Assembly (NCBI GenBank): GCA_964007475.1
Contig: OZ023274.1
Coordinates: forward strand, 52,781,678-52,845,677
Length of the DNA: 64,000 nt
Direction: 5' to 3'
From: Hybos culiciformis
Lineage: Eukaryota; Arthropoda; Insecta; Diptera; Hybotidae
Below, piece by piece: positions 9,041 through 21,670 of this stretch; the stretch's first letter is position 1, and every line of letters begins with the position of its first letter. The notes beneath the pieces were generated by a model that made no database searches, was not told the origin of the DNA, and was given only the letters and a program-made list of their open reading frames with translations. A program made the translations under genes and the position numbers.

Positions 9041-12000
9041 TTTACATATACAATAATCTACTATTATAATATGTAATTAAATGTTTACCAACAAAAAAAA
9101 TGTTTTTGACACATTTGTAAATTTTAACTATTTTATTTTTCATTTGATATACATATATATGCAATCTACCAAATTAAATTCGACAAGCTTAAAATTACTA
9201 TATACACACATATACATGATAGGTGGCGATAGAAATTGTGAATAATAGATAAAATATATTTTTATCATAATTTTTTTCATAATAATTTTGATAATAATTA
9301 AAAAAGTTTTTAATATATTCATAATGAGAATTAAATCGCCTTTGGCAAGCTGTGATTGGATGAAATTTGATTTATCAACATTGTATAATTAAAATTTTGT
9401 ATTTAAAAAATAATTATAAAAAAAAAAAGAACAATATATTTTAATTAATTTATTTATAAATTAAATAACATAATTTAAAATGGAAAAAAAATCATAATAA
9501 ATTATGTATTAATTTTAATCAGGCAGAAAATTTTTGTTATTAAAATTGTTTTAATTTATTTTTTTTAATTTGGGATTCACACTTGAAAATTTTTAAGTAG
9601 CTTCCAAAAACAAAACCTAAAAATATAATTAAAATAAACATCATAAAATAAACAAAGTTCAAAACGAAACATTAATGCTAAATAAAAATGTAAATAAAAC
9701 GTTTTTTTCATTTATCATTCTCATTCTAAATCTGAGTGAATCATTATTTAAGATATGTATGTAAGTATTTCTTTTTTTTTCTCACCAAAGCTATTTTGTA
9801 AATTTAAACTAAAAGGATTCTTATATATTTGATTTGAAAACTATTTAAATTTTTTTAAAACTATTATAAAATCTAAGTGCAAATTGTAAAAGTAATAATT
9901 TATTTATTTCTTTTCTTTTCATAAGACAAAAAAAATTTGTTTTTGGGAAAATTATATTCTTATTCTTAATTAATAAAAAAAAAGTAATAATAATAATTTT
10001 GTTAATATGAACTTTTTATTTTTATTTATTTCAATTAAACAATCCCACTGTCAACAACAGAGCATATAGTTAAGTCAGCCCTGCATTAATTTTAGCTTAT
10101 TTTATTCTTGTTTACATTTTATTTAACTTTTCTCTGTGGATTATTATTTATTTACTTTTATTGTTTTTGTTATTGTTGTTGTAGAAAATTATGAAAACAA
10201 AAATAATAATAATAATAATATTTTAAATGAATATATGGTAAATATTAAAAATCTATATACATATAATATGTATAAGTATATATAAAAAAAATAATAATAA
10301 AATTTAACAAAATAGAATTAGCATAAAAATAAATTAATATTTTATGAATAAATATTAAAATTTATATATTTGAATTCTATATTCAAAATTCAAAATATTA
10401 TTTACTTGAATAACATTTTGTTAATTATTTGAAATGAAATTTTCATAATATTCCATTAATATTATTTTTGGCGAGGGGAGGGGGAATTAATAATTTACTG
10501 TCAAACTTTATTTATAATTTTCTGTCATTTATTTTTATTTTGTATTTTATTAACTTAATAATAATTTTTTTGTCATTTTTGGCGCATAAATAAGAGATTT
10601 TATATTAATAACGACAGATTATAAATAATAATTAATGATAAATCGATTATTTACTGTTAATTTATATAAATATTGTTGTTGTGACGCAGTGTTTCATGAA
10701 AAACTTTGGAAAATTGATTTTTTCTTTTCTATACTTTTACTTTCTTTTTTCAATTTTCATTTTCTCTTCTTTGAAATGATGTTTAGGTTGAAGGAATCGT
10801 GCTCCCCCATTGTTTAATTTAGATAATACTCTAAAAATATCTACATTTTGTAAATGTTACCTATATGTTATATATTGACTTGACTTTCGTATAACTTATT
10901 TAAAAAACCTCAAAAATATACGATACTTAAAACCCAAGAAATTGACTTCTCTTTGATTTTGTTGTACTAAAACTAAACTAAGACTAAAAGGAAATTTATG
11001 AAATAAACTAAAAATATCATAAAGAGTTAAATAATAAATTTAATATTCAATTAACTCACAGCATTAAAAAATAAACTTCATACTATTTTTAAAATATAAA
11101 ATTAAATTGTGTAATATTAATCTCAAAAGTTTTCAATAATAGATAAATAATTGATTATTCTAATGACTCGTAAGCTTAATAGCTTAATACCAGAACGATT
11201 CAACTACTTTTTAAATAATTTCAAGGAAAATGTATTTCCAAATTTATAAAATAAAAAGCAAATAATAATTCCTTTCAGATTTCATTATATACTCTCCACT
11301 AATAAAAAATTAAAATTCCCAAGGGCGCATTGCTCAAAATCTTTTCAAGCAATAATTTATGAATTGGTTTTTATTCACAAAAAATATTGATAAATCTAAT
11401 ATATTATATGGTTATATTATAGATTATTATTATGGATCTAATAAATTCCTAACCCAAAAAGATATAAACAATATTTTCTATTCAAAATTTGAATTTTGAA
11501 CGTTTAAATTTTCAAAACAGAAAAAAAAAGAAAATTCAAAATAATATTATCAAGAACCAAAATAATGGCAAAAAAATACAACATTAAATCTGATATTAGC
11601 ATAATTTTTTCATTTCTATATTGTACTCGTTACACATTCACGAGATTATGTTTTATGTAAGCAGCCAAAAATTTATGATCAATCCTTTTAATTTAAAATA
11701 AGGAAAAAAGAAAATGTTTTCTATGAAGAAAATTTCCTTTATATTTATTTTTTATTTTTTTTCTTTTCCAAGAAAACAGGAAATTTTTTTACTAATGCTT
11801 TAACCCAAAGACATAATATATCATAAATTTGCTGTTGAAATGTTTTAAACACCATTTCTATAAAATCGAACTAAAGACTAAATTTCATAAAAATATAAAA
11901 AATTTAAGAAATTATAATCTTAATCCTAAAAGAAAAATCGATTAAAAAACAAATTTTCAAAATTCATATCTTCGAATGAAATAATGTCAATTTAATTGCA

Positions 12001-13712
12001 GCAATATTTGTCTTAATTTGTGAAAATTCGGCACTAGAACGGGTTAAAGAACTTTTATATCACTGGACTTACGTATGTACGTATCTTAATTTTTTTTGAA
12101 AAAAAAAAAATAGATTTATTATAAATTTAAAATAGGGTAAAATCTCTTAAATTTCTCCAAAAAAAAAAAACCTTTTTTGGTTCACGAAAAATAAATATAA
12201 ATATCTAAATAAAAAAAAATTTAAAAAACTTTTTAAATGAAATAAATATAAAATATTAATTTATTAAATATGATTAATAACGGTTGATGACCCTAATACA
12301 TTTTAATATAATGTTCAATTTAAAAAATATGTAATAAATTTAATAAAAAAAAAATTATTTTAAGTATTAGGATATTATGTTTTGGCAAACTGGTCAACTA
12401 TTTTTAATCATAAGAGAAGCTAAGAAATACAATTTTTAATTTAATACAAAAAAATAATTATCTTTTTTGATAATCAAAGCGTAAGCATAATTCTTATAAA
12501 AAACTTTTGAAATCAAAATCATCAAAAAGTTATTGAATTGTTTCTTCCTCATATCAACAAGTATGACTTATCAACAAGGTATGAACTTGTCATTAACTCT
12601 TCTTAACTCTATATACGAAACACTGATTGAAATTAATATTCCTAGTTCTAAGAGATTTAATATGTATAAGATTTTGAAAATAACGTAAGTATGCCTAAAA
12701 TTATTTATTTTTGTAAAATTCTTAATTTTGATAAATCTCCTGTGTCTTTGATTCCAGTCTTATATCTTTCATTATTATCTGTTTTTAACAGACCCTACAT
12801 CACATGAGAACTAAAAATCTTCCAAATATAAAAACTAGAAAAACCTAGAATCTAAAAATTTAGAATAATCTTATTTTATTTTGCAAACAACAAATTAAAA
12901 ATTATAAAAAAGAATTGTATTAAAAGCCACATTGAAATTTATGATCACAATACTTCTTTCATCTACGATTTGGCAATATTAAGAAAATGGAAAAACATGA
13001 CCGAAATTAATGTTTGTTTTTGGTAAAATTAACATTTTTAAAATGAGAAAATTATGAAATTAAAAAACATAATCTTTAAATGAGAGACATAAATAAATTT
13101 CAAATATTTATTTTTTTAAGAGGGATGCGATTGTAGAAAAAATGAACCTCATAAAAAATTAACTCCTTAAAAATAATTTATTTTTGAAAGATGACATTTA
13201 CAGCAAAATAATCAAAATAAATTCAAGATAAGGACGGAAAGATTTATCAAATGTCGTCATCATTTCTACGTAATTCAAAGAAAATTATATTCTTTTTTTT
13301 TTTGTAGGCATGAAGGATTTTCCACATTAGACTAAATTTTAAGTAACTAAAATATATTTTTATGTTTCCGTAATCAAAATACTATGACAACACTGGCCCA
13401 GTTCTAAATGTTAATTAACTAAAGTAACATTTGCCGGAAAACAGAACATTTATTGTTAACATAAGCCCATATTATTGAACTTAATTTGTTAAAACAAGCA
13501 GTATAATAAAACCCAAATATTACTTTCCTCTGGAGGACTAATGTTATTCTCGTACAATAACAAATTAATACATACTGCGAAGAAAAGAATAGTTTTCACA
13601 GAGAATCTCAGACTTTTATAACGATAAGTCCAACAGTGTCAGTATCATATTAAGTACTAAGCGGGATCTGAAAACTACACTTATCCTGCGTATATAACTT
13701 TATGGGCGAATT
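9041..13712. other. A/T-rich intergenic DNA, no gene seen
   Basis: Nearly 4.7 kb of very low-complexity sequence with poly-A/T tracts and short AAT runs (for example near 10200). No open frame with protein-like composition was found. A slightly more complex patch at 13450-13700 directly precedes the LINE and may be older repeat DNA. Confidence 0.45.
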
Positions 13713-13752
13713 GAGTATAGAATATAGAGTATAGAATATAGAGTATAGAATA
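13713..13752. repeat. 14-bp tandem repeat, three copies
   Basis: GAGTATAGAATATA starts at 13713, 13727 and 13741, immediately upstream of the 5' truncation point of the LINE. It may have arisen during, or marked, the insertion site. Confidence 0.8.
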
Positions 13753-13756
13753 ACCT

Positions 13757-14999
13757 AAACTCTTTGAGCTTTTAGTTTATGATTCGATTTATAATCAATG
13801 CACAACGTTTCTTATTCCGAATCAACACGGATTTATGAAAAAGAAATCAACCGTCACTAATCTTGTTGAAACAACCTCTTCTATCATAGAATCTATGGAA
13901 TCCCGATCCCAAACCGACGTTATTTACACCGATCTTAGTAAATCTTTTGATTTATTGCCCCATGATGTTATCTTGTTCAAACTTAAAAAGCTAAATTTTC
14001 CTGAGTATTTTATCAATTGGGTGGGCTCTTATTTAAAAGGACGAACATACAGAGTTATATTTCGATCATCAGTTTCATCTGCTTATGAGGCCAACTCTGG
14101 AGTACCCCAGGGAAGTCATTGGGTCCCCTCCTCTTCATTATTTCCATTCCAGTTCTATAATACTAAATAGTGATGTTCAAATTTATGCAGATGATATGAA
14201 GATTTTTAAAATGATTAAATCAATTCATGACGCAACTCTCCTGCAGGAAGATTTAGATCGTTTTTTTCGCTGGTGCAAGTCGAACAATCTCTTACTCAAT
14301 ATTGATAAATGTGCTTATATGACTTTTACTCGCAAACATAATCCTATTAATCAAATTTACTCCTTTGATAATGAAGTACTTAACAAAGCTACTTTCTTCA
14401 AGGACTTAGGGGTCTGTTTTGACGAGAAATTGTCTTTTATGTCACACTATGATAATATTGTAAATAAGACTAACTCCATGCTAGGTTTCATAAAAAGGTG
14501 GTCCCGCGAATTTAACGACCCGTACATTCTTAAAGCACTCTATACTACTATCGTGCGCCCAAATATTGAATATGCCAGCCAAGTGTGGTCACCTTATTAC
14601 AACATTCACATTGACCGCATTGAATCAATCCAAAAGAAATTTTTAAGATTCGCTCTTCGGCATCTTCCCTGGTCTGATCCTTTAATTTTACCACCTTACG
14701 AGAATAGATTAAAACTGATCAAATTAGTGTCCCTAAAAAAAAGACGAGAAGTAGGCGATGTTATTTTCGTAACTCAAGTAGTTAACGAAAACATAGATTC
14801 TTCTTACATTCTTCAAAGAATACAATTTCGTTCAGATCCTCGTCTTCGCTCTGTTGAGCTTTTTTCCGTAAAATTCCACAGAACAAATTATGGACAAAAT
14901 GAACCTATCAACAGAATGCTCACTACAGGAAACAAATACAAACACTTAATTGATTTTTCTGTAACAAAACAAAACCTCAAACATATTCTTTTAGGTTAG
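13757..14999 (+). pseudogene. Broken reverse transcriptase of a Jockey-like non-LTR retrotransposon
   Basis: Reverse-transcriptase motifs appear in order. They are a QHGF region before 13835, DLSKSFD (the conserved first catalytic Asp block, where SF replaces the usual AF), GVPQGS, then YADD (the catalytic Asp pair) near 14189. Next come FKDLGV, a thumb/C-terminal region with RWSREF, and a terminal zone up to TAG at 14997-14999. The GVPQGS part (frame 2) and the YADD part (frame 3) are in different frames; the stretch between them at about 14115-14150 passes through the third frame, so at least two indels lie there. Everything before the palm (endonuclease, ORF1) is missing. It cannot encode an active enzyme. 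Confidence 0.85.
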
Positions 15000-15150
15000 T
15001 AATTACATGTATATGTATGTATTTAAGTTAATTATTTTTCAAAAATTTTACTATGTATTTTTCAAAAATTTTACTATGTATTTTTTTTAGTTTAATTTTA
15101 AATTTTTCCAATGTAAAAAGTTTGAGCTAAACTATAAATAAATAAATAAT
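13757..15150 (+). mobile_element. 5'-truncated LINE copy with A/T-rich 3' tail
   Basis: The element runs from the truncated reverse-transcriptase frame through a ~150-base 3' UTR, which holds a 23-bp direct duplication (TTTTCAAAAATTTTACTATG at 15036 and 15059), to an AAATAAATAAATAA tail ending about 15150. A simple repeat tail and 5' truncation are typical of target-primed reverse transcription. Target duplications could not be identified with confidence. Confidence 0.7.
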
Positions 15151-17250
15151 CAAAAGAAAAAAAGATTATTTCGTCGAGGAAAAATTGAGCAACAGTGAAA
15201 TGAAAATATGTATTTTGTTTGTTTTTTATTTACAAAATTTTATATCAGGAATAATAATGTTAAAAAATCAAACCATTTTTAATTTGTATCATGAGGTATG
15301 AAAAATTTTTCTCTTGTGGAAAATTTAGAAAAAAATACAAACATAAAAGCGAAATAAAAAATGAAAATAAATAAATAAAAAAACAAACGATTTGAGGGAA
15401 AAACAAAAACAAAAATAAAATGTAGAAAAAGTTTTCCAGTGAAATAAAACAACATTAGAATAATATTAAGTTTTTGGTTGAAGTCATAAAAAAAACCAAA
15501 TTTCGTACCAAAACCACCAAGTCGGTATAAGTGAAACATACAGGACCCTTAATCAATATATTTAAATATAACAAACATTCGGATTTTTTTTCTTTTTTCT
15601 AGGAATAATACTATAAAAATTCATCTAATAGTTTATCATTTCCTGATTAATGGCATTGAATAAGCTGAATTAATTAATAGAATCAATAATAAAATTATAA
15701 GACAATAAAATTTGCAAAAATCAAATATCATCTGTTTTTACAATAAAAATTAATAAATTTGACTTATAAGTAAGCTAAAATAGTTTTATTTAAGGTTCGC
15801 ACATTTCATTTTAGTTTAAATTATCAATCAATTCATATTTTTGGTCCGTTTTACGTCACAATTAAATAAAAATTGCTGAAAATTGTTTATAATTGTATGT
15901 GGCATACGATTAAATGGCATTGGTATCTTGGTATTGAATGAGTTTAAAAAATATGTTTGGTTGCTACCAAGGTATCTTAAAAGTTAAAGTATCTTAAGCC
16001 GAAATGTTGAAAACGGACCCATACTTCATTTATGAGATACTGTTCTCACATTTTTGTTACTTCAAACGAATTTAAATAATAGCCAGATTTTCAAATATAG
16101 AACATCTTTAAATTGATTTAATATACTATTTTTATATATTTTTTTTAATATAATGTTAATGCCGAGATATGATTTTCTATATATTTATATATATACTTCT
16201 TTTTCTATGTATATCAAAAAGAAAAATAAGCAACGAATTTCCTTCAAGATTATATCATCTTTTTACATTATATTTCACCGCAAAAAAAATTTTTTTTTTG
16301 TGATTTTTAACAAGAAAAAAAAGTCTATATTATATTTATAGGAAAATTCATATCAGATTTTTGATCTTCCGCACACAACACTTAAAAAATAAAGTATTTA
16401 TCTAAAAAAAAAAAACATTTTTCACAGCTTTTTCATAAAATTTTTGTTATCCATTTTCGGTACCATGACGGAAAAAAAAAATTTATAGTTTTGAAAAAAT
16501 TCAAAAAAAAAAAGAAAACTGGTCAGAATATTATAACATTTTCATTTCGATGTTTTTTATTTTAAATTAATAACAAATTCCATTGGCGAAAATACAATAT
16601 GAACAGTGTGGTTATGTTAAAGTTAAGTTTTGGTCTCTTGAGAAAAATTATTAAAACAAATATAAAATAAAAAATAAAATTTGAAGCAAAATGATGAAAC
16701 ATAAAAATATGCTTCTTCTTTTTTATTTATTTTCTCAATGGAATTATGAAAGCTTTTTAAATCTAACAAATCCGTGCGAAATATTTCACTTTAATCTTTT
16801 TTTATTTCCAATCGTTCAATATTCTAGTAGACAAAATACAGTATTCTAGAAAGAATTCGCCGTTTTTAGGTCCTTTATGTATACTAGCCTCACTTATAGA
16901 AATATTTTCCAAATTAGCTGGCTTTAAATAAGAAACTGTTAGACTGAAGTATCAAAAGGATAAAAGAGTCCAGCTGAAGAAAATTTAATTCTTATTTATA
17001 TAGATACATTTTAATTTTATTATATGCTATATGGAGCCTATACGCTTAACAGAAGACAATTACGTTGAATATATTTTTTATATTTTAATCCAATGCAATT
17101 GACTTTTGTAATAAATTCAAATTAAAATGAATATACATTTAGATTGTAAGCTTATGTTTAATGACTTTGTTGGAAAAAAAAAGCAATATTTATATAAAAA
17201 ATTTACTCAGTTTAGTGTTTTTGTGGTGAATACCCATCAATCCTAATCAA

Positions 17251-17253
<3 letters not shown>
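15151..17253. other. A/T-rich intergenic DNA with one dispersed-repeat trace
   Basis: No gene seen. Around 15995-16070 a stretch with AAAACGGACCC, then TTTATGAGATACTGTT and TTTTTGTTAC resembles 33990-34050, so both may be diverged copies of one dispersed repeat family. Confidence 0.4.

Positions 17254-17299
<46 letters not shown>
17254..17299. repeat. (TA)n microsatellite
   Basis: About 46 bases of uninterrupted TA dinucleotides. Confidence 0.95.
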
Positions 17300-17304
<5 letters not shown>

Positions 17305-17868
17305 TTTTTTGTTAAATGAAACGTCAAGGCGATTTATAAAAAATAGAAGAAAAAAAATAAATACTCTCTGCGCTACAATTTGTTATGTCAATCAATATTT
17401 ATAACATTTAAAAGAGCAATGCAATTTATGTCACATTTGACATGATTATATTTGGGAAACAAACACATATATTTATTTTTTTTATATTAACAGTCCTATG
17501 ATATTGTTAAATACATATAATATACATTTTATGATTATAATGATGTTTGAAAAGTATGTATTATCATAAAGGAAGTATAAATAGAGGAACTAGTCCCATA
17601 CAAAAAATTCGAATAAAAAAAGTTAAACAAAATTAGATCAGACCCCCAAGCTTTTATTTTTGTTTAGAATATATCGCTAAAACGAGAGAGCTTTATAGCT
17701 TTTAAAATATTTTTTTTATAAAGCTTTTAAAAATAAACAAAATATTTCCTTTATTATAATTGTATTTTAATGTTTACTTTGTTCTATAGAAAAAAAAATT
17801 GTGTTAGAATGTAAATAAAAAAATTATATTTGAAAGCATTAATAAATTCATTTTATTTCATGTTTAGT

Positions 17869-18132
17869 TACATATCGTCGGTCTCGTGCATAAATCACGA
17901 AACTGTAATTTTCGCCGTTTTGACCTAATATTGTAGAAAAATCATAAAAAACTAAAATTTTAATATGTTCAAAGTTAGAAGTTGAAAGCTGTCATAAATT
18001 ATATATACGCAATGACTATTTCTATTTTCCCGAAAGTATCAAAACTTACTAAAAAAAAGAGATTTAAATCCAATTTTCTCAAAACTATGTTTTTACAGTT
18101 CAGTGATTTTTGCATGAGACCGACGATGTTCA
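17869..18132. mobile_element. Inverted-repeat element (MITE-like), about 260 bp
   Basis: Left arm 17869-17910 (core ATCGTCGGTCTCGTGCA, then AAATCAC and AACTGTAA) matches the inverse of the right arm 18091-18132 (core TGCATGAGACCGACGAT) with several substitutions. The arms are much less A/T-rich than the surroundings. No transposase and no clear target duplication were seen. Confidence 0.65.
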
Positions 18133-18454
18133 CATTATTTTATATCATTGGAATAATGATTTTTTTGTTTTTTATTTTGATTTGAAAGTATACTTTAACT
18201 TTGTAATAATATCCCTTTTAAAAATTTTGAGCCTTTTATTATTAAAAGTTTTAATAACAACTCCAAAAATTTAACATTCGTCTGTTTCGGTGAATTTGAT
18301 AATTTTATTGCGTCCAAACAGCATTGCATACAGTTTGTTAAAATTCTTTTTTTTATAAAAATGTTGAGCAAAATAGTTATCAAAAATTTTTATATGAAAT
18401 CTGTTAATTTCAAACAGATCAAATAAAATATTTCAAAATCATTGTCGATAGAAG

Positions 18455-18671
18455 CATAGATTAAGAATACAGAAAGATGGGAAGCTTCATACGACATTAT
18501 TTTTGGTATTTTTATGTGAATGTGTTAGTAAAACAAAATAAAATACGTGATAATTATCAATATATGAAAATAATTTTATTTAGTTTTACTCACACCTTCA
18601 CATGAAAATACCAAAAAAGACTGAAAAAATGTTGTATGAAGCTTCCAATCTTTCTGTATTCTTAATCTATG
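18455..18671. mobile_element. Foldback MITE flanked by ATAGAAG direct repeats
   Basis: Arms of about 85 bases (18455-18538 and 18586-18671) are inverse copies beginning CATAGATTAAGAATACAGAA and containing GAAGCTTCATAC. Direct repeats ATAGAAG lie immediately outside both ends (about 18448-18454 and 18672-18678). A 7-8 bp duplication fits a hAT-like superfamily, but the end sequence does not settle it. Confidence 0.65.
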
Positions 18672-19648
18672 ATAGAAGATAACTTGTTTAGCCGACTACT
18701 CTTTATGGAGCTCTAACTTCATAAATTAGTAAAATATTTAAGTGAAGGTCGCGCATTCAAAAAAGTGCGTTTACCTACTTATTAATAAATAAAATAAATA
18801 AATAAATATTTACTTTACTTTATTCAAATTATTTATGCTTATTTTAATTCCGTATCCAAATTGATAAATTTCCAATAATAATAAAATATTCCGATATAAT
18901 TTTCTTAATGTCCTTATATTTCAAAATTTAAATAGTTAAAACAAAGTTCATGCAAAATATTTTAATATATGCATGTAAGTACCATTAAATGCAAAACACA
19001 TTTATTTTAAAGAATGAACTAATTAAACGTAAATTCACGATAAAAATAAAACAATGTCTCCCACTATCGTTTAACAATATTTTATCCAAAGGAGATAAAA
19101 TATTATGAGATATTATCTCTTTATTAATGTAAAAATTAAATTGGAATAGATATATTTATTGATTTGAAATAACTTATGATAAGAATTTTATAAATTTCAA
19201 TGAAGACGAAGATGCTAGTTTTTGAAAAAAAAAAAAATCGTAGATGCAATAAACTGATATTAGCACATCACAACAATACATGTTTAAACACATATTTTTT
19301 CATTTATTCATTATAGTTTTATGGTTATGATTTTACGCACAACTAGATTCGAATTTTTATAAGTTTTGTAATTTTAAAACTAAACATCCTCAAAATTGAA
19401 AAAATTAATGAGTATTAGAGAGAATAGAAAAGCTTTTTTGTATACATATGTTTTGGGGGTCTGAAAAAATAGGAAAAAAAATAAAAACGATATTTTAAAA
19501 AGTTTTTTGACATAGTTACTCTATATTATACTTCCTTTATGGTATTATCTACCAAATATTTTTTTTAGTTATATTCAGATTCTTTTTTATTTGTAGAAAA
19601 GGATAAAGTTTCTATGTAGAGTTATGTAGTGAATTTTAAATTAGAATA

Positions 19649-19958
19649 GTGTTTAAATTTTAAAGTTAGTAGCTTTAATCCCTTGTCTCGATTTTTTGGT
19701 TCAAAATTTAAAGAAATGTATAAAAAATTAATATCCAATTTAATTAGATAATACCAAGATAAGTATGGAGATAATCTTAATTTTAAAAGTTTATTCAAAT
19801 CTAAACCCAATTTTGTTTTTTGGAAAACTTCTACTAAGATCTTCGACCTAACAGCTGACATAACTTCTATTTACGGCGCTGATCTGGATTTTTATTACAT
19901 TAGCGGTTCAATCCAAAGTTATTTATTTGTTCAAGTTACAATAATTTTTGTTAGTTAA
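19649..19958 (+). pseudogene. Possible decayed coding fragment, family unknown
   Basis: On the + strand one frame stays open from about 19649 to 19958 except for a single TAA at 19749-19751. The sense reading has protein-like composition with rarer residues (NFVFWKTSTKIFDL, then YGADLDFYYISGS). The opposite strand also holds a 79-codon frame, so strand is not certain. No start, splice site or known domain is recognised. It may be a transposon-protein remnant. Confidence 0.25.
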
Positions 19959-20199
19959 TTGCTTAGTAAAAGCCATTACATGTGTAGAATAACTGAGAAC
20001 CAACTTAGTTGACAGAAATTAATAAATTAATCCATCTGTCAACACCACACAATATATGTAATTAAATATTCTATCAAATTATAACCATAAATCTGTGAAC
20101 TTATATTCATATTCTATTTTATATAAAACCACATCGCTAAACACACAGTAAAAAAGAAGCAAATATTATAATATTAAATTAAATTATGTAGGTACATAC

Positions 20200-21670
20200 C
20201 TGATAATCCATTGAATTTCCATATCCCATATGATTACATGAACATGAACAATGTTTAATATGATCCTCTAGTTCGTAATCAATAACATCTGTTCCACCGT
20301 TACAGTCATGATTAATATTTGAATGACAAGAAATTCCAACTATTGAACCACCACCACCACCTGACACAGATGATATTTTTCCAATATTTTTACCACATTT
20401 ATTTTTACAATTATATATACTTTTTTTTGGAAAACTATTTGTTAAGCTACCAGTATCAATTCCATCATCATCATTATCATCATCATCATTGCCAGGTTTT
20501 TTTGATGTGCACATCATAAATGGTGATAATGCACTACCACTACCAGTGATTCCACCACCGCTTGAATTCGGAACTGTATCAGCGGCAGCAGCAGCTGACG
20601 ATAATTCTGGTGGAGCAGTTGATTGCAAAAACATCATCATTGACATCATTTCGTTGGAATCTAAACCTAAATAAATAATTGAATTATACATATGCAATAC
20701 ATACATATATTTGATTTTATTGGAAATTATGAAAATGTTTCAATATAAATGTGGGGGTAGGGAACTGTTTTTTAGAAAGAAAATATTGAAATTTTTGGTT
20801 TGGAGGTTTTGAAATGTACAAATTTAGGACATAGAACGATTTTGAAATTAAAAAAAAAAATTATGTGTTTCAAACTTCATAACACAGTATCACAAGTTCT
20901 ATGAGTCTTCAGTCTTCTAATAGTCTTAGAAGGCTAATAATACGCTCATAATGCTCATAACAGTGTCATTGTCTCGTAAGTCTCATGATTGAATGGTATT
21001 ATCAAACAAATTTAATTAACCAAAAAAAAAATTTAAAAAATTTCCAAAAATCGAAAAAAACTGCAAAAAAATCATCGCGCCAACCTAAACTAGCTGCAAC
21101 CGATTGATGTGTTGTATTTTCTCCGCTTGATGGGCTATTGCAACCACTACCACTGCCTGAACTACCTTTAAAACTTGTTAAACTGATAACACTAGCTGTG
21201 TCACCAACTCTGCGACTACGATTACAATGCGGTTGATGTAATAATTTTTGCTGTTGTTGTTGCTGTTGTTGTTGTTTTGAATATTTTCTCGAACGATTTA
21301 ATGTCGTATTACGTGGTAATGTTGTCGAACAACAATTATTTTTATCACCAATTATTAATTTTTTTGATTTTAATAAACCTTTTGTTGGTGAACCCAATAA
21401 TTTACCAGACAAAGATGATTTTGTTAATATTGATGGAGGTAACGGTATTATTGGTGGCGGTGGACCAATATCATCAATTAAATTATCATTTAAATTAGCT
21501 GAGCTACCAAATTCACTTGTTAAATCACCACAAAATTCATCAATTGTTGGCAATTGTGGTGGTGGGGGTATTTTTTGTAATAATTCTGTATCTTTGATTG
21601 GTTGAAATGATGCTAATTCTTCTTCTTCGAGTGCCCTTAAAGCACGTAAATCCCATTCCCCGGATGTCAT
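20200..21670 (-). CDS. Two exons of an unrecognised low-complexity protein (3' part outside the exons seen)
   Basis: Exon A (21670 down to 21085) starts ATG and encodes an acidic N-terminus (EWDLRALRALEEEE), Pro runs (KIPPPP, GPPPPIIPLPP), a basic/Ser region (TTLPRNTTLNRSR), nine Gln and SVISLTSF. Exon B (20666 to 20200) continues with Met-, Ala-, Gly- and Asp-rich runs and ends with CSCSCNHMGYG...DYQ. The donor TTTAG|GTTGGC at 21085 leaves phase 1, and the acceptor ATTTATTTAG before 20666 supplies the other two bases of a Gly codon, so the junction keeps frame. Exon B ends at a perfect CAG|GTATGT donor, so at least one more exon lies at lower coordinates, which I could not find. 351 codons are visible. 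Such composition suits a cytoplasmic scaffold or signalling adaptor (inference). I do not recognise the family. Confidence 0.6.

Noticed and set aside
8838..9056. 72-codon + strand frame
   Set aside because: It reads through both arms of the foldback element at 8890-9038 and has no protein-like conservation signal.
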